Below the pieces are notes generated by a model. That model ran no database searches and had not been told where the DNA came from. It saw only the letters and a list, made by a program, of their open reading frames with translations. From the NCBI GenBank assembly GCA_036365145.1, contig JAEOAD010000055.1, forward strand, positions 62,001-126,000: 64,000 nucleotides of DNA, in the 5' to 3' direction. The stretch's first letter is position 1. Each line of letters starts with the position of its first letter. Below are positions 1 to 11,335 of the stretch, in pieces. This DNA is from Orientallactaga sibirica (taxonomy: Eukaryota > Chordata > Mammalia > Rodentia > Dipodidae). The translations under genes and the position numbers were made by a program.

Positions 1-567
1 GACTTTGCATTTTTACAAGCTTTAGCTTTGGGCGTATGTTGTTTTGCTGTCAGAGCATCTTATTGCCCCAGTGCAGAGTCCAAGGTCTCTCCTCAATGGT
101 GTGAATCTCTTTAAAATTTTCAGACACCTTGTCAGTGCCCACTATGCCCATAACTTTACCTGTGTTCACATTCTTTTCCTTGCCAAACTCCACATTTTTA
201 TATCTTCCTGCTTTGAATTCTTATAGTAAACATCAATAAATGCAGTGAGCAATAACCATACCACTGTTTTAATGTTGCCAGAATATAGCCAGAACATTAC
301 TAGCCTCGAATCCAATTCCCAAGAGAGTCCTCTTTCCCATCTGAAACCCTGTGAGGCAGGATTTTCCTGTCTGCATTTCTATTGGCATTCTGGTCTTCCA
401 CATTCAGTCTAGAATGACCTGTTAAGCTCTGCTTACAACATTCTAGGACTTCTCTAGTTCAAAGCTTCAAGTTTTTATATGTTCTTCCCACAAACTAGTT
501 CAAAAGGCCTACAAACCACATAGACAGGTTGATCATAACAACAACCCCACTCCTGGTGCAAATTTAT
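1..567 (-). mobile_element. Internal sequence of a MaLR-type non-autonomous LTR element (partial)
   Basis: It follows the LTR at 568-965 in minus-strand order. Next to the LTR is the primer-binding-type stretch (read minus: TTTGCACCAGGAGTGGGG), as in rodent MaLR elements. The element runs off the left edge. No coding frame of note is seen. Confidence 0.6.
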
Positions 568-965
568 TGTATCCTTTACTTTCCCATTGCTATTACAAAA
601 CAGCAAATGAAAGCAACCTAAGGAAGGAAAGGTTACATTTTGTCTCACAGTTCAAGGATATGGTTCATCACAATGAGGAAGGAGAGACAGTTCAGCAGCT
701 CTAGCTATGGCAGCAGGAATGTGAGGTGGCTGATCAAACTGTCAGGAAGCAGACAGAAATGGATGCTGGTACTCAGCTTGCTTTCTCTTTCTTTCCCCCC
801 TTTTTCACTAAGTCTGGGACTCCAGCTCATGAGATGTCACCCACATTCATGGTGGGTCTTCAAACCTCAATTTACTCTCTCTAAATGCCCTTATAGACAC
901 AACAGTGTGTATCTCCCAGGTGATTGCAAATCCAGTCAAATTGACACTGAAGATTAACAACCACA
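568..965 (-). mobile_element. MaLR-type (ERVL-MaLR) LTR, 5' LTR
   Basis: Read on the minus strand it begins TGTGGTTGTTAATCTTCA and ends GGATACA. Inside are the landmarks I know from rodent MaLR LTRs: CACCTGGGAGA, GACCCACCATGAATGTGGG and TGAACTGTGAGACAAAATG. About 398 bp, diverged and non-coding. The frame on the opposite strand (640-957) is incidental. Confidence 0.75.
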
Positions 966-984
966 GGTTAACAGAATTCTCAAC

Positions 985-1140
985 AACCTCATGGGCTAGA
1001 AATTATCATCATCTCCATTTTCAGGAGAGAATCTAAACTAGTTAGAGAAGTTAAGTAACCTTTTCAAGGTTACATGGTTAACAAGTTGTAGAACTAGCCT
1101 TTGAACACAGGAAGTTAGCACCAGAGCAAGGCTTAACCAC
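985..1140 (-). repeat. MIR-like ancient SINE relic
   Basis: The pattern 'CCATTTTCAGGAGAGAATC ... AGAAGTTAAGTAACCTT ... AAGGTTACATGG' is that of a MIR read in reverse. Heavily diverged. Confidence 0.5.
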
Positions 1141-1572
1141 TACGCTTGGACTATCCCAAAGACCTGTGGGGCGTGAGCCTACACCAGGGGACTGGCATAG
1201 AGGGTGGGGGATTGTGGTGGGAACTAAGGCAAAGGAGATTGCTTGTGGGAAGAATAGGTCTCTTCTCGTCCTCTACACATAGTACTTTCTCCCATGCTCC
1301 TGGCTCTTCCTACTTAAACACCTGACTTTTTTTTTTAACCAAGTGTCATTCCCTACTGATTGATTGTTCTGGGTTCTTCATCTCTTATGTTTCTTCCACT
1401 TAACTGTGTTTTTATGAACTGCCTGGCCTGGACAGAAGAGAAGCTTGGACTCTGGTGCATGCATTTGAAGTCACAGGGGGAATGTAGTACGGATCCGATG
1501 AGGAAAAAAAGAAGGGAGAGCCTATAAGTCACTAGGTCAGGAAAACAAAGCTGTTGGAGAAAGTGAGGACCA

Positions 1573-1800
1573 GGGCTGGAGAGATGGCTTCATGGTTAAG
1601 GCACATGCCTGCAAAGCCTAAGGATCCAGGTTCGATTCTCAAGGTTCCACATAAGCCAGATGCACATGGTGGCACATGCATCTGGAGTTCGTTCGCAGTG
1701 GCTGGAAGACCTGGCGTGCCCATTCTCACTCACTCTGTATCTCCTTCTCCCTCTCTCTATCATAAATAAATAAATAAATAAATATCTAAAAATAAAAAAA
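1573..1800 (+). mobile_element. tRNA-derived SINE (family reference copy)
   Basis: This shows the family layout: GGCTGGAGAGATGGCTT head, an A-box-like region (TGGCTTCATGGTTAAGG), B box GGTTCGATTCTC, then the body CATAAGCCAGATGCACATGG and GTCTGGAGTTCG-like segment, a CT-rich tract and a (TAAA)n tail. It is a Pol III retroposon related in head sequence to rodent B2. Frames crossing it are not genes. Confidence 0.92.
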
Positions 1801-2147
1801 ATGAGGGCCAAAGAGGTTGATTGTCCTGCTGAAGGTCACACAGCATTTTGAATTAGACTCATTCCCTCTTGGTCTCTGTGATCAATTCAGAATCTGTAAG
1901 AACCTGTGGTATCTTCCACATGCCAACCACCACATCTAGCACTTTTGAGGTTCCAGAGTGACCGGGTTCAGTTCTGGGCTGTTCCAACTGCTTGAAACCA
2001 CCCCAAGAAGAAACAGGGATCAGAGTGGCAAGACAGCAGTGGGAGTCACCTTTGCCATTGAAGAACTAACTGATGAAGGCTAGGGCTTCTTGGAATTGCA
2101 AACCCCACCTCACTAGGTTGGTCTCAGACACTCTGGTGACTGGGGAG

Positions 2148-2161
2148 CCACTAGGGGGAGC
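2148..2161 (+). promoter_or_regulatory. CTCF-type motif, plus orientation
   Basis: CCACTAGGGGGAGC matches the CTCF core at 13 of 14 positions. It is in unique intron 3 sequence, not in a SINE. It points toward the minus-oriented motif at 49783-49796, a convergent pair. Confidence 0.5.
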
Positions 2162-2209
2162 TATTTCCTGCGCTGCTGGTCAATAAACCCAGACTTAAAA
2201 ACACTCCAA

Positions 2210-2399
2210 GGGATGGAGCTTAGCAGGACCCACATAAGCCAGATGCATGAGGTGGGTGTATGCATCCGGAGTTTGTTTGCAGTGGCTGGAGGCCCTGGTA
2301 TGCCCATTCACTCTTTCTCTCTCTACCTGCCTATTTCTTTCTCCCTTTCTCTCTCAAATAAATAAATTAAAATTAAAATTAAAATTTTTTTTAAAAAAA
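2210..2399 (+). mobile_element. tRNA-derived SINE, head deleted
   Basis: Starts GGGATGGAGCTTAGCAGG, then jumps straight to CCCACATAAGCCAGATGCA, so the A/B box region is lost. The CT tract and AAATTAAAATT tail are intact. Confidence 0.85.
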
Positions 2400-2401
2400 A
2401 A

Positions 2402-2584
2402 CGGGCTTGGTGGCACACACCTTTAACCCCAGCACTTGGAAAGCAGAGGTAGGAGGATCGCTGTGAGTTCAAGGCCACCCTGAGACTACATAGTGAATTC
2501 CAGGTCAGCCTGAGCTACAGTGAGACCCTAGCTCAAAAAACAAAACAACAAAAATTTTTTTTTTAATTTAAAAAAAAAAAAAAC
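2402..2584 (+). mobile_element. B1 SINE
   Basis: CGGGCTTGGTGGCACACACC through GTGAGACCCTAGCTC, then an A-rich tail with a T run; inserted at the tail of the preceding SINE. Confidence 0.92.
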
Positions 2585-3395
2585 ACTCCCAGACTATCCC
2601 TCTCCCAACTCTTGAACCCTGAGGCTGCCTTGGCATTGCATCTCTCTCTGGGACCCTGACAGAGGTACATGTCCCCAGTCTGTCTTCTCTTGTACACAAA
2701 ACTCCCTCCTCTGTATGCATGGCTGCATGACTTTCTGGCTTTGGTTCACGAGCTCCAGGCCCCAAAGCACCCAAAGGCCACTTGGAGGCCCCAGGGACAC
2801 CCTGGACATCCTTGAGGTGCTGTAAAGGTATCCCGGTTGAACATATTTTCTCCACCCCCTTCCCTCGTCACAGCAGCACAACTCCACTGGGCCTCCTGCA
2901 GCTTGTCACATAACTGTCTTGGTTGCCTTTTCCTCACCTCCTCTCAGCCACTGATGAGTCATTCCCCTTGGGTCACTCACAACTGTCCCCTGCTCTCTAT
3001 TCCCAAGCCAGTGTCCAGCCTGCATGGAGACACCTCTTCTCCATCTTCCAGCCTGCTGTCTGGGTCTCTAATTGCCCTCCCTAGCAGAGCAGGAACACAT
3101 TCCTGGATTTTAGAGACCTCGCAGAAGCATTCTTCAGTTTCACCCCACTGGGCACTTCTAGGTGGGCTTCAGAACTGAGAGCTGACATGAGAGATGGACT
3201 TCATGCCTAACTCAGGGACCCCAGCTTCATGAATACTGATGTACAGACCCACACTGGAGCCAGGAACCAGGACTCTAACAGAGAAAGGAGGAGCAGGCCT
3301 AGCCCACCCCAAGGTGAACAGGAGTGGGCGGCGTCAAAGAAGGCTTCCAGAAGGAGATAACTGGGTTCCAAAGGACACACAAGTCGCCCAGACGT

Positions 3396-3557
3396 TCTGG
3401 CGTGGTGGCGCACGCCTTTAATCCCAGCACTCGGGAAGCTGAGGAAGGAGGATCACTGTGAGTTCAAGGCCAGCCTGACACACATAGAGAATTCTGGGTC
3501 AGCCTGGGCTAGAGTGAGACCCTACCTCAAAAAGAAAAGAAAAGAAAAAAAAAAAAA
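3396..3557 (+). mobile_element. B1 SINE
   Basis: TCTGGCGTGGTGGCGCACGC to GAGACCCTACCTC plus (AAAAG)n/A tail. Flanked by related AAGTCGCCCAGAC / AAGTCACCCAGAC (3381-3393 and 3556-3568), a likely target duplication. Confidence 0.93.
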
Positions 3558-5358
3558 GTCACCCAGACAGACAGGCAAGGATGAGCAGGAAGAGGGAACT
3601 ACATGTTGCGCAGGCTCAGAAGAGAGGGGAGGGTTTGTCTACTGAGGTCCAACCACCAAGGAGATGGTATGGCTGGACAGACAAGGCCCAGGGCCCTGGG
3701 GAGCTGGACTTGATCCTGAGAGCAAGCGGAAGCCCTGGCTATCTGGGTAAAGCTCTCAGCTGAGAGGGAGAACTTGATGCTACAAATCCAGTATGTGGGC
3801 CCCGGACCACAGAGTAGAGCCTGGGCTGGGGCAGATCCCCACCAATCCCTGAGACCACCAAAAATCCTCAGTTTTCTGAAAGCTTTGGGGACCTTACCCT
3901 GCAGCCTGCCTTCCTCGGCCCTGTTACAACCCACAGCCACAGCCCCATATGGGGACATGCCAGGCCATGTTACCGCATCCCATTCACCATGTGACCGCCT
4001 TTCCTTGGCCACACCTTTATTAAAACAGATCCACAGATGCCCACAAACTGCAAGTAGGGGTGCTGAGTTGGGGGCGGGGAGAGCTCCCTGACAGCTGGGA
4101 GGGGTCTTGCCTGCTGCTAGAGCTCAGGGCTCTCTCCTTTGCTCAGAGCTCCCTCCTCCTCCCTACCTTCCAGTCCTCCTACCACCTTCCAGGCTGATGT
4201 TGCGGATGGGCAGCAGGGGTCTGGTGGGCCAGCTGCCCAGGCTAGAGGCTAATGACTAAGTCCTGGTACCAGGGTGGTCATGCCCTGCCCCACCAAAGAG
4301 AAAGACAGATGGGCATGGAGGGAGAGGAACGGGTGTGGAGTTTATGACAGTTCCGCTCCTTTAACAACTATTTGTTTAATGGAGAAAAGGGTAGAGGGAA
4401 AAGCTCTGTGTTGGTAAGGTCAACAGCCTGGCAAGGCCACGTGTCCAGCAGCCCCCTTCCACTTCCTTGAGCGCTTACAGCCTCCTCGGGGCCTCTGCTG
4501 GGAGGGAGCCCCTTCTCTTCTACTGAGAGCGGCCCTGCCTGTCCCTCGCTGACACCCATCCCTCACCAAGCCCGATAAGCCTCGGTCCAAACTGAGCACC
4601 CAAGCCCCTTGCTGAGCCCAACCTCTCAGTGAAAAGCCCAACTTTCCCTGTGAACCCCAATTTCTCACCGATCCCAGTGCTCACTGGGCCTCCGACCCTC
4701 TCGGATCCTCCATTCCCCGCTGGGTCTCCCTCCTCACTGGGCTGTGTCCCTTCACTATTTCTCTGCCTCCCCGCCCGCCTGCCCGAGTCCTATCCGTCTA
4801 CTGAGCCCCACCCCTCACGGAATCTTTACTGTTGCACTGATCCTCTGCCCCTCAACTGCATCGCCTTCCTCTCACTGATCTTTCATCCTGCAGCGTCTCA
4901 TTCCCTCACCAACAGAGTAGTCTCCATCCCTCATTGAGTCTCCAGCCCCTCACTGAGCGAGCATCAACCTCTCTCTGACCTTCTCGTCTCTCTCAGAAGA
5001 CAAATTACAATCCAGGTCAGGGCTGGTTCTCCTCACATCCCAGATAATGAGACTCCAAAGATGCAAACAGACAAGTCCTTGTGTCCTTCAGGACAAGCCA
5101 GAAGGACAGATAGCACCTGCCGTGAAGGACCAGGACTCTACTCAGGAAGGGACCTACAAAATGTTAGCAGAGGCAGCCAGCCAGCCTGGGCTGTTGCGGC
5201 TGCACCTCAGCGGTAGCCAGGAGGCCCAATATTCCTGTGCTGGGCATCAGGGCTTTAGAGGCTTTGGGATGACAAGAGTCATAGTAGGAAGAAGATTTCT
5301 GGTTGGGGACTGGAACAGGCTGGAAAACCAGGTTAGGGTGCCAACAAAAAAGAGAAAA

Positions 5359-5572
5359 GGGGCTGGAGAGATGGCTTAGCGGTTAAGGCGCTTGCTTGCA
5401 AAGCCTCAAGAACTCATGGTTGAATCCCCAGGTCCCACATAAGCCAGACGCACAGTGATGCAAGCGCACACAAGGGGATGCACGCGTCTGAAGTTCTTTT
5501 GCAGCCGCTGAAGGTCCTGGCACACCCATTCTCTCTCTCTCTCTCAAGTTAAAAGAGAGCGAGAGAGAGGAA
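5359..5572 (+). mobile_element. tRNA-derived SINE, long variant
   Basis: Head GGGCTGGAGAGATGGCTTAG, body with CACAGTGATGCAAGCGCACA insertion typical of the longer variant, (CT)n and AAGTTAAAAGAG tail. Confidence 0.9.
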
Positions 5573-6754
5573 AAGCCTCCCTGGATTCTCTCCGCCCCAG
5601 CCCCAAGGCTCCCCTACAGCCCACAGTGCTAGACCAGCCCAGTGGACAGGACTGCAGAATGTCCGACCTTATCTCAGCATGGCGGAGCCCATGGAGGCCC
5701 ACGGAGATGCATGGGGTTGTGAACACAGCCATGTTGTCCTGGGGTCCCAACTCCCAACCCTGGGTTCTTCTGTAGACAGACCCTCCCTGGGGAGCTCCCT
5801 TCTCTGGAAACTGGCTGGTCCTCAGAGGCAGCGCATCATAGCATGGGCTTCTGGAAGGGGGACTCGGGGAACCATGATGGACAGGGCAGGGTTTTGCAGG
5901 GGAGCAAAAGGCAGGAGCAAGCATGGGCAGACTTCAAAGCTACACGTGGCCATGGGCATGCGCCTGCAGAGTGGGAGGAGAGGCCTGGTAGGGATGTGGG
6001 GGTTCCACCCCATCTCTCCCTCTCACCAAGCTTAACTGGATGTCTGCCCTTCACCTCAGGCCTTATCTGTCTTTATGATTCAGTCTCCAAGTCACACCTG
6101 CTGCTGTTTGCCCGCTAGTAGCCCCCAGCAACAGTGTTTCCTGGAGGAGCACTCCCCTTCCTCCTCCTCCTCTTCCTCCTTCTCCTCTGCCCACACTGCT
6201 GCCTGCAGACAGGCACCTCCTCCACCTCATGATGAGACCAAAACCGAAGGTCCCCACTCACATGACCCTCCATCCAATCCCACCCATTTCACAGAAAAAC
6301 AGACTGAGGCCAGAAGGAAAATCATTTTTTCAAGGTCAAAGTTAGCCACCTGTTGGCTTGGAAATGAAGGGCAGCTAGTGATTACTGAGCATCCATTATC
6401 TTGAGGTATCACTAACTCAACAGAGAGACAGGGATGGGGTTGGGCTATGTAACTCCCAATCCCTCTTTCACACACCTGGGTTCTCCAGCCCTATCCTACT
6501 AGGAGTGCCTAAGGGCAGGGCCCAGGCTGCCCTGGAGCCTCTTAGCTCTGATGGTGGACACAAGCTCCCCCAGGCCCCAGAGCAGATTCCAGAAGAGGGA
6601 ACTGGACCTGACCTTAGCTCCTAGTCCTTGCCAGCCTGAGCTTTCAGTCCCTGGAACATCATGAACATAGCTCCCCTGCCCCCTCCACCTCCCTCCAGGA
6701 ACCCCGACTCCTGTTTCCCAGCAGGTTCTCGCCTTCCCATCTCCACGGAGCTCT

Positions 6755-6800
6755 GAGCTAATTGCATTTGAACATTCGCTTTTAATTGTTTTTTAAAAAA
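6755..6800. promoter_or_regulatory. AT-rich cluster of homeodomain/POU-like sites
   Basis: CTAATTGCATTTG and TTTTAATTG lie within 40 bases in otherwise GC-rich unique sequence. The TAATTG cores and ATTGCAT resemble homeodomain and POU/CEBP sites. Conservation is not testable here. Confidence 0.2.
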
Positions 6801-7211
6801 AAATGAAATAAAACCTTTTCAAAAGGCCTTACCGGGTGTGCAATGGTTGTGAGGAAGTTGCTGAATGACCACCCACTGATGCAGAAGATTGTAGCCCCTC
6901 CAAGCTGCCTGTGTTGCAGATACCACCCTCTTCCCAACAGCAGACAGCCAGAGGGAGTCTGGTATGAAGGGCCAAGAGGGATTCAAGCCAAGACCTGCAG
7001 GGGGCTCCCTCCTGCCCCCAAGCCAGCCATCCTGAAACACCACCCCACCCCCACTTCCCTCCACCACAGAAAGGCCTTCCCAGGCTGTTTGGGGACTTCC
7101 TGGAGGAGGTGATTGCAGATGAAACCAAGTTCTTTAGAATTAGCTGTGGGAAGGGCTGGCTCTGCAGAAAAGGGAACATTACAGCTTTTTTTTTTCCCCT
7201 TGAGATTCTAA

Positions 7212-7450
7212 AACAGCCAGGCCTAGTGGCCTGGTGCCAACTACTTGGGAGGCTGAGGCAATGGGATCCTAAGTTCAAGGCCTGCCTGGGCTACAAAGTA
7301 GATTCCAGGCCAGCCTGGGCAACTTAGTGAGATCCTGTGCAAAATAAAAAGTTTTTAAAAAGTAGGTTGGGAATATAGTTCAGTGGTAGAGTGCTTGCCT
7401 AGCATGTGCAAGGCTCTAGGTTAAATCCCCAGCACTGCCAAAAATAAAAA
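7212..7450 (+). mobile_element. B1-ID dimeric SINE
   Basis: A B1-like left part (AGCCAGGCCTAGTGGCC ... CTTAGTGAGATCCTGTG), an A-rich linker, then an ID unit (TTGGGAATATAGTTCAGTGG ... TTAAATCCCCAGCACTGCC) and an A-rich tail. This is the older B1/ID dimer layout shared by several rodent families. Confidence 0.85.
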
Positions 7451-7533
7451 GGGTTTGATGCATTTAATCTTTCTAGAAATCCTATAAACACTACCATTGT
7501 TACCATGTCACACACAAAAACTCTTCTGATGGG

Positions 7534-7721
7534 AGCTGGAGAGATGGCTTGGCGGTTAAGGTGCCTGCCTGCCAAGCCTAAGAACGCCGGTTCCAATCTC
7601 CAGGTCCCACATTTAGCCAGACACAAAAAGTGATGCAAGGGCGCAATGCTGCACTTGCCCACAAGGGGGTGCATGCATCTGGAGTTTGTTCACAGCGCCT
7701 CAGAAGCCGCTGGTGTGCCCA

Positions 7722-7756
<35 letters not shown>

Positions 7757-7826
7757 GCTAGCTAGCTCTCTAGCTCTCTCTCTATCTCTCTCAAATAAAA
7801 ACAACAAACAAACAAACAAACAAACA
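7534..7826 (+). mobile_element. tRNA-derived SINE, long variant, with clear target duplication
   Basis: Flanked by AAAAACTCTTCTGATGGG on both sides (7516-7533 and 7827-7844), an L1-type target-site duplication. Long variant with GTGATGCAAGGGCGCAATGC and CCACAAGGGGGTGC (7659-7672), a CTCF-core-like block. Ends (CT)n, (CTAG)n and (CAAA)n. Confidence 0.95.
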
Positions 7827-8324
7827 AAAAACTCTTCTGATGGGACACAGAGGCCAGAGGGATGGCTTTGTTTACACACTCCTTGAGAAGAGATTGCTAG
7901 GAGAAGCTAAAGGGGAGAATGTCACGCCCACATGCCACCCAGGGGTCTCTTGTTAGGACAAGAGATGGAAGAGCTTTGCGATGTGGGAGAGAAGCCATCT
8001 CCTTTCACCTGGAGGACCAAGGAGACCACCACCCTGGAACCCAAAGCAGCCAGCAGGGTTCCTAGGACCATGAGCACCCCAAGACAGCATTCTCCCGGGG
8101 CCTCTGTAACTGGGAGGGGTATACCTGCCTAGGTACTGTGAAAGAGCCATACTCCTAGAGCAGTTGTGGCTGGAGAGCTACCTCCTGGGAGCAGCCCCAC
8201 TGTGCTGTGCCCACTCTGCCCTTGACCCCTCACCCAGCAGTGTCTGGGCCTTTTGTTGGGTCCTTGAATAACAAGGAAGGGCCCTCCAGAGCCTGTGTCC
8301 TCAACCCTGCCCCACAGGAGACCT

Positions 8325-8420
8325 ATATCCCAGGCTTAGCTCTGCCTCTGTCCCGTGGCCTTGAACATGTCTCACGTCTTCTCATCTGAAAAATGAGGCA
8401 GCTGAACTCAGTGGGCTCCA
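8325..8420 (+). repeat. MIR-like relic
   Basis: 'GGCCTTGAACATGTCTCACG ... CATCTGAAAAATGAGGCAGC' follows the MIR core and right arm. Weak. Confidence 0.4.
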
Positions 8421-8588
8421 GAGGATCTGGGAGATCCTGACCCTAAATCCCTGGTTGGGATAGTCTTAATGATCAGACCAAACCCATAGCCCCAGTGTGG
8501 ACCAGGCTGTTTCAACTCTTTTTTTTTTTTACATGCATTTGATGCATGTGACCCTCCCAACAACTCTGTAAAGAGCTACCATTGTCAC

Positions 8589-8592
<4 letters not shown>

Positions 8593-8636
<44 letters not shown>
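8593..8636 (+). repeat. (AC)n microsatellite
   Basis: 22 uninterrupted AC units. Confidence 0.98.
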
Positions 8637-8638
<2 letters not shown>

Positions 8639-8945
8639 CATACCAGGTCGAGCACAGAGAGGGTGTATGATTCGCCCAATGTTACATAGCAGGATTTGAA
8701 CCCTGGCCTCTGGGGCTCCAGGAACTTCAACAGGATGCTGCCTCTGAGCTTGCTGTTTTCAGATGCAGGGATGATGATGCCATGTGTTCTCATGGCCCCC
8801 GCATGCTAAGATCCCAAGCATAGCTCATGCAGTGTTCGTGGAATGGTGAGAATGAAACCAAAAGACACTTCGGCTGTCCCCTGCCCCACCCCGGCCTTCT
8901 GACACTGCTCTAAGTAGTGGTAGCAATCTAGAAGAACTCTAAGGG

Positions 8946-9040
8946 AGCTGGACATGGCGGCTCCCTTCTGGAATCTCAGGCTAAGGCAAGAGGGTCAGTA
9001 CAAGTCCAAGGCTAGTCTGGGCCATAGTGTGAGACCCTAT
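8946..9040 (+). mobile_element. B1-like SINE, diverged
   Basis: 'GCTGGACATGGCGGCTCCC ... GTGTGAGACCCTATTTC' keeps B1 ends but is shortened and diverged. The long purine array starts in its tail. Confidence 0.65.
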
Positions 9041-9043
9041 TTC

Positions 9044-9061
9044 AAACAAGAAAGAAAGAAA

Positions 9062-9130
<69 letters not shown>

Positions 9131-9237
9131 AAGAAAGAAAGAGGGGAGGGAGGGAGGGAGGGAGGGAAGGAAGGAAGGGAAAAGAAAGAGGAGGAGGGAG
9201 GGAGGGAGGGAGGGAGGGAGGGAGGGAGGGAGGGAGG
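9044..9237 (+). repeat. (GAAA)n / (GGGA)n purine array
   Basis: About 95 bases of GAAA repeats followed by about 95 of GGGA/GGAA repeats, all purines on the + strand, between a B1-like SINE and a tRNA SINE. Confidence 0.98.
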
Positions 9238-9432
9238 CTCAGCAGTTAAGGAGCTTGCCTAAAGACCTAGGTTCTATTTTCAAGTACCCATGTAAAGCCA
9301 GATGTACAAAGTGGTACATGCATCTGGAGTTTGTTTGCAGCAGCTAAAGGCCCTGGCATGCTCATTCTCTCTCTCTCTCTCTCTCGCTCTCTCCCTCCCT
9401 CTCTCTCCAAATAAATGAAATATTTTAAAAGA
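9238..9432 (+). mobile_element. tRNA-derived SINE, 5'-truncated
   Basis: Starts at CTCAGCAGTTAAGG, lacks the GGCTGGAGAGATGG head; CT tract and AAATAAATG tail present. A second GA/GGGA-rich tract follows to about 9530. Confidence 0.88.
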
Positions 9433-9748
9433 GAGAGGAGGAAGAAAGGGAAGAAAGAAGGGAAGGGTCAAGGAGAGAGGGAAGGAGGAAAGAAGGGAGG
9501 GAAAAAGGGAGAGAGGGAGGGAGGGAGGGACTTATAAGGACAGAACCTAACCAGGTAGCAGTCTCCCTGTCCCACCTGCTTCCTCGGACAGCACAAGAAG
9601 GGACACTGCTTCTCCCTTCTGCACTGGGGACCAGCCCTGGCAGGAGGCCAAGGTCAAGAAGAAGAGGAGGGCCAGGCCAGATGACCCAGGAAGGAACCTC
9701 AACCCTGGGTCCCTTGGCAGTGCCAGAGGGCAGTTGGGAATGGCTTAC

Positions 9749-9837
9749 CGGACTTTCCCCTCCTGCGGCAGCTCATGTGGGGGGTCCTCACACACCAGCC
9801 GGGACTCCCCATCCAGCAGGTAGGCGTAGACTGTCTC
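9749..9837 (-). CDS. PDE2A: PDE2A constant exon 3 (29 codons + 2 nt, [11 protein letters not shown]...)
   Basis: This exon continues the frame with [15 protein letters not shown] and then [14 protein letters not shown], a stretch I recognise as PDE2A just N-terminal to, or at the start of, GAF-A. The acceptor is TTGGTCCTAG (9838-9847) and the donor is CG/GTAAGCC (9748 downwards). It is 89 bp, leaving 2 nt (CG) to complete an Arg codon with the next exon, consistent with GKV-R-E in the family. The intron between this exon and the one at 13084 is 3246 bp. The next exon (REAIIS-type sequence) is not found between here and position 1, so intron 3 is at least 9.7 kb and the rest of the gene lies off the left edge. 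Confidence 0.95.
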
Positions 9838-10974
9838 CTAGGACCAAAAGTGCTTGTGAGACTCTGTGGAGAGGATGACCAGGCCCAGTCTGACCACAGG
9901 GTGTGCGCTGTGCATGACAAGAGCACTGGACCCTGGGAACAGAGCTCTGTGGCTTTGAGGGTTGGGGACAGGCAGTGACCCATGAATCTGCCCACTTTCC
10001 TTAAGGATGAGCCGACATCCAGCGGGCCCACCAATCACCCTCAGCCTGGGGTGATTTACTGTTAAGACTCCAGCCTCAGGCATTTGGCCAACTATACCTG
10101 GAATGGCACACTGGCCACATGAGGCATGGGGATCAAGATGCTCTGGGAAGTCTCCCTCCCACAAGCACCTCCTCACAACCTGAACCAAGACAGAAACAGC
10201 CAGGACACTGCACCAACCCTGGAGGACTTCCTGGAGGAAACAGCCTTTGAGTTGTAACATTTGGGGCATGGCTGGGGCTCAGAACCGATATATGAAGGAA
10301 GGTCCAGTGGTATAATGAGCAAGGAACATTTTCGGAACTGGCAGCGGGGTGAAGGGTTACAAGGGTGGCTTGGCGGCAGGGAATGAACACGCCTGAGTCT
10401 ATGGGACCTAAGGAATAGAGCTGAGCATGGAGGCAGGGCAGGCTGGCACTTTGGGCAGAGCACTCTCTGGCATGAGAAAGGAGCCCTTGCAGGAGGCTGG
10501 TCAGCTCTTTATCTGCATCTCCACCCTCCCCCAGGGCAGCCCCAGCTGTATACTATGCCTTGGTAAAAGCTATTGGCCCCAGTATTTGACAGGCAAAGAG
10601 CTACGTTCCCACAGAGACCATCATGGGTCCCCAGTCAACCTGGTTGCACACCACTGACTTGGCTGAGTGACGTCTGCAAGCTCTCTCTTAGGAAGCAGAG
10701 GGGGACTCCGCTCTCTGAGTCTTCGGGAGGAGGGGACTACTGAAGACCACCGTTGGTAACTGTGGAATCCTTTTCAGCCAACTGCTGAAGGCCAACCCCG
10801 CCAGCCACACATGTGGCCCTTGGCTGTCCCCAGAAGACGCTCCAGTATGACCTCCAGTGACGCTGAGCTAGGTTTAATGCTGGCATGGGTGGGGGAATGG
10901 CAGGACCTAGGAGGTGGGCAGACAGTGGTCCCTGGAATGAGGGTCAAGGCTGAAATTGGACATTGTTTGTTGTG

Positions 10975-11110
10975 GTAGGGTCCCACTCTAGCCCAGTGTG
11001 TCTTGGAATTCACTATTTAAGTCCCAAGCTGGCCTCTCGAACTCATGGCAACCCTCCTACCTCTGTCTCCTGAGTGCTGGGATTACAGGCATGCGCCACC
11101 ACACCTGGCT
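10975..11110 (-). mobile_element. B1 SINE
   Basis: Minus-strand copy from AGGGTCCCACTCTAGCCC to CATGCGCCACCACACCTGGC. Confidence 0.88.
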
Positions 11111-11136
11111 AGTTTCTTCTCTGGTTTGGTTTGGGT

Positions 11137-11335
11137 TTTGAGACTAGGGCTATTATGTAGCCCAGGCTGGCCTCAGACTCACTATGTAGCCCAGGCTGGC
11201 CTCAGACTCACTATATAGCTCTGGCTGGCCTCAGACTCACTATGTAGCTCTGACTGGCCTCAGACTTACAACAATCCTGCCTTGGCCTTCCAGAGAACAG
11301 GGGTTACAAGGGTGAGCCACCATGCCAGGTGTCTA
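11137..11335 (-). mobile_element. B1-like SINE with four-copy internal 29-bp tandem
   Basis: Begins TTGAGACTAGGGC and ends GTGAGCCACCATGCCAGG. The internal unit, about TATGTAGCCCAGGCTGGCCT plus CAGACTCAC, occurs four times at exact 29-bp spacing (11153, 11182, 11211, 11240), where a B1 normally has two related segments. Confidence 0.85.

Larger units (their letters stand above)
1..9748 (-). other. PDE2A: PDE2A intron 3 (start of intron on the right, incomplete)
   Basis: Non-coding. Between the repeats listed, unique sequence at 1145-1570, 2590-3390, 3560-5350, 5575-7200, 7850-8580 and 9540-9748 holds GC-rich, CG-poor intronic DNA with scattered open frames on both strands but no recognisable exon, RNA or domain. 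Confidence 0.8.

Noticed and set aside
1573..1660. Possible tRNA gene (A and B box)
   Set aside because: The boxes are part of a SINE head repeated about 27 times; no cloverleaf with an anticodon arm was made out.
11153..11268. 29-bp repeats suggestive of a CRISPR array
   Set aside because: Contiguous tandem copies of the B1 internal unit, no spacers.
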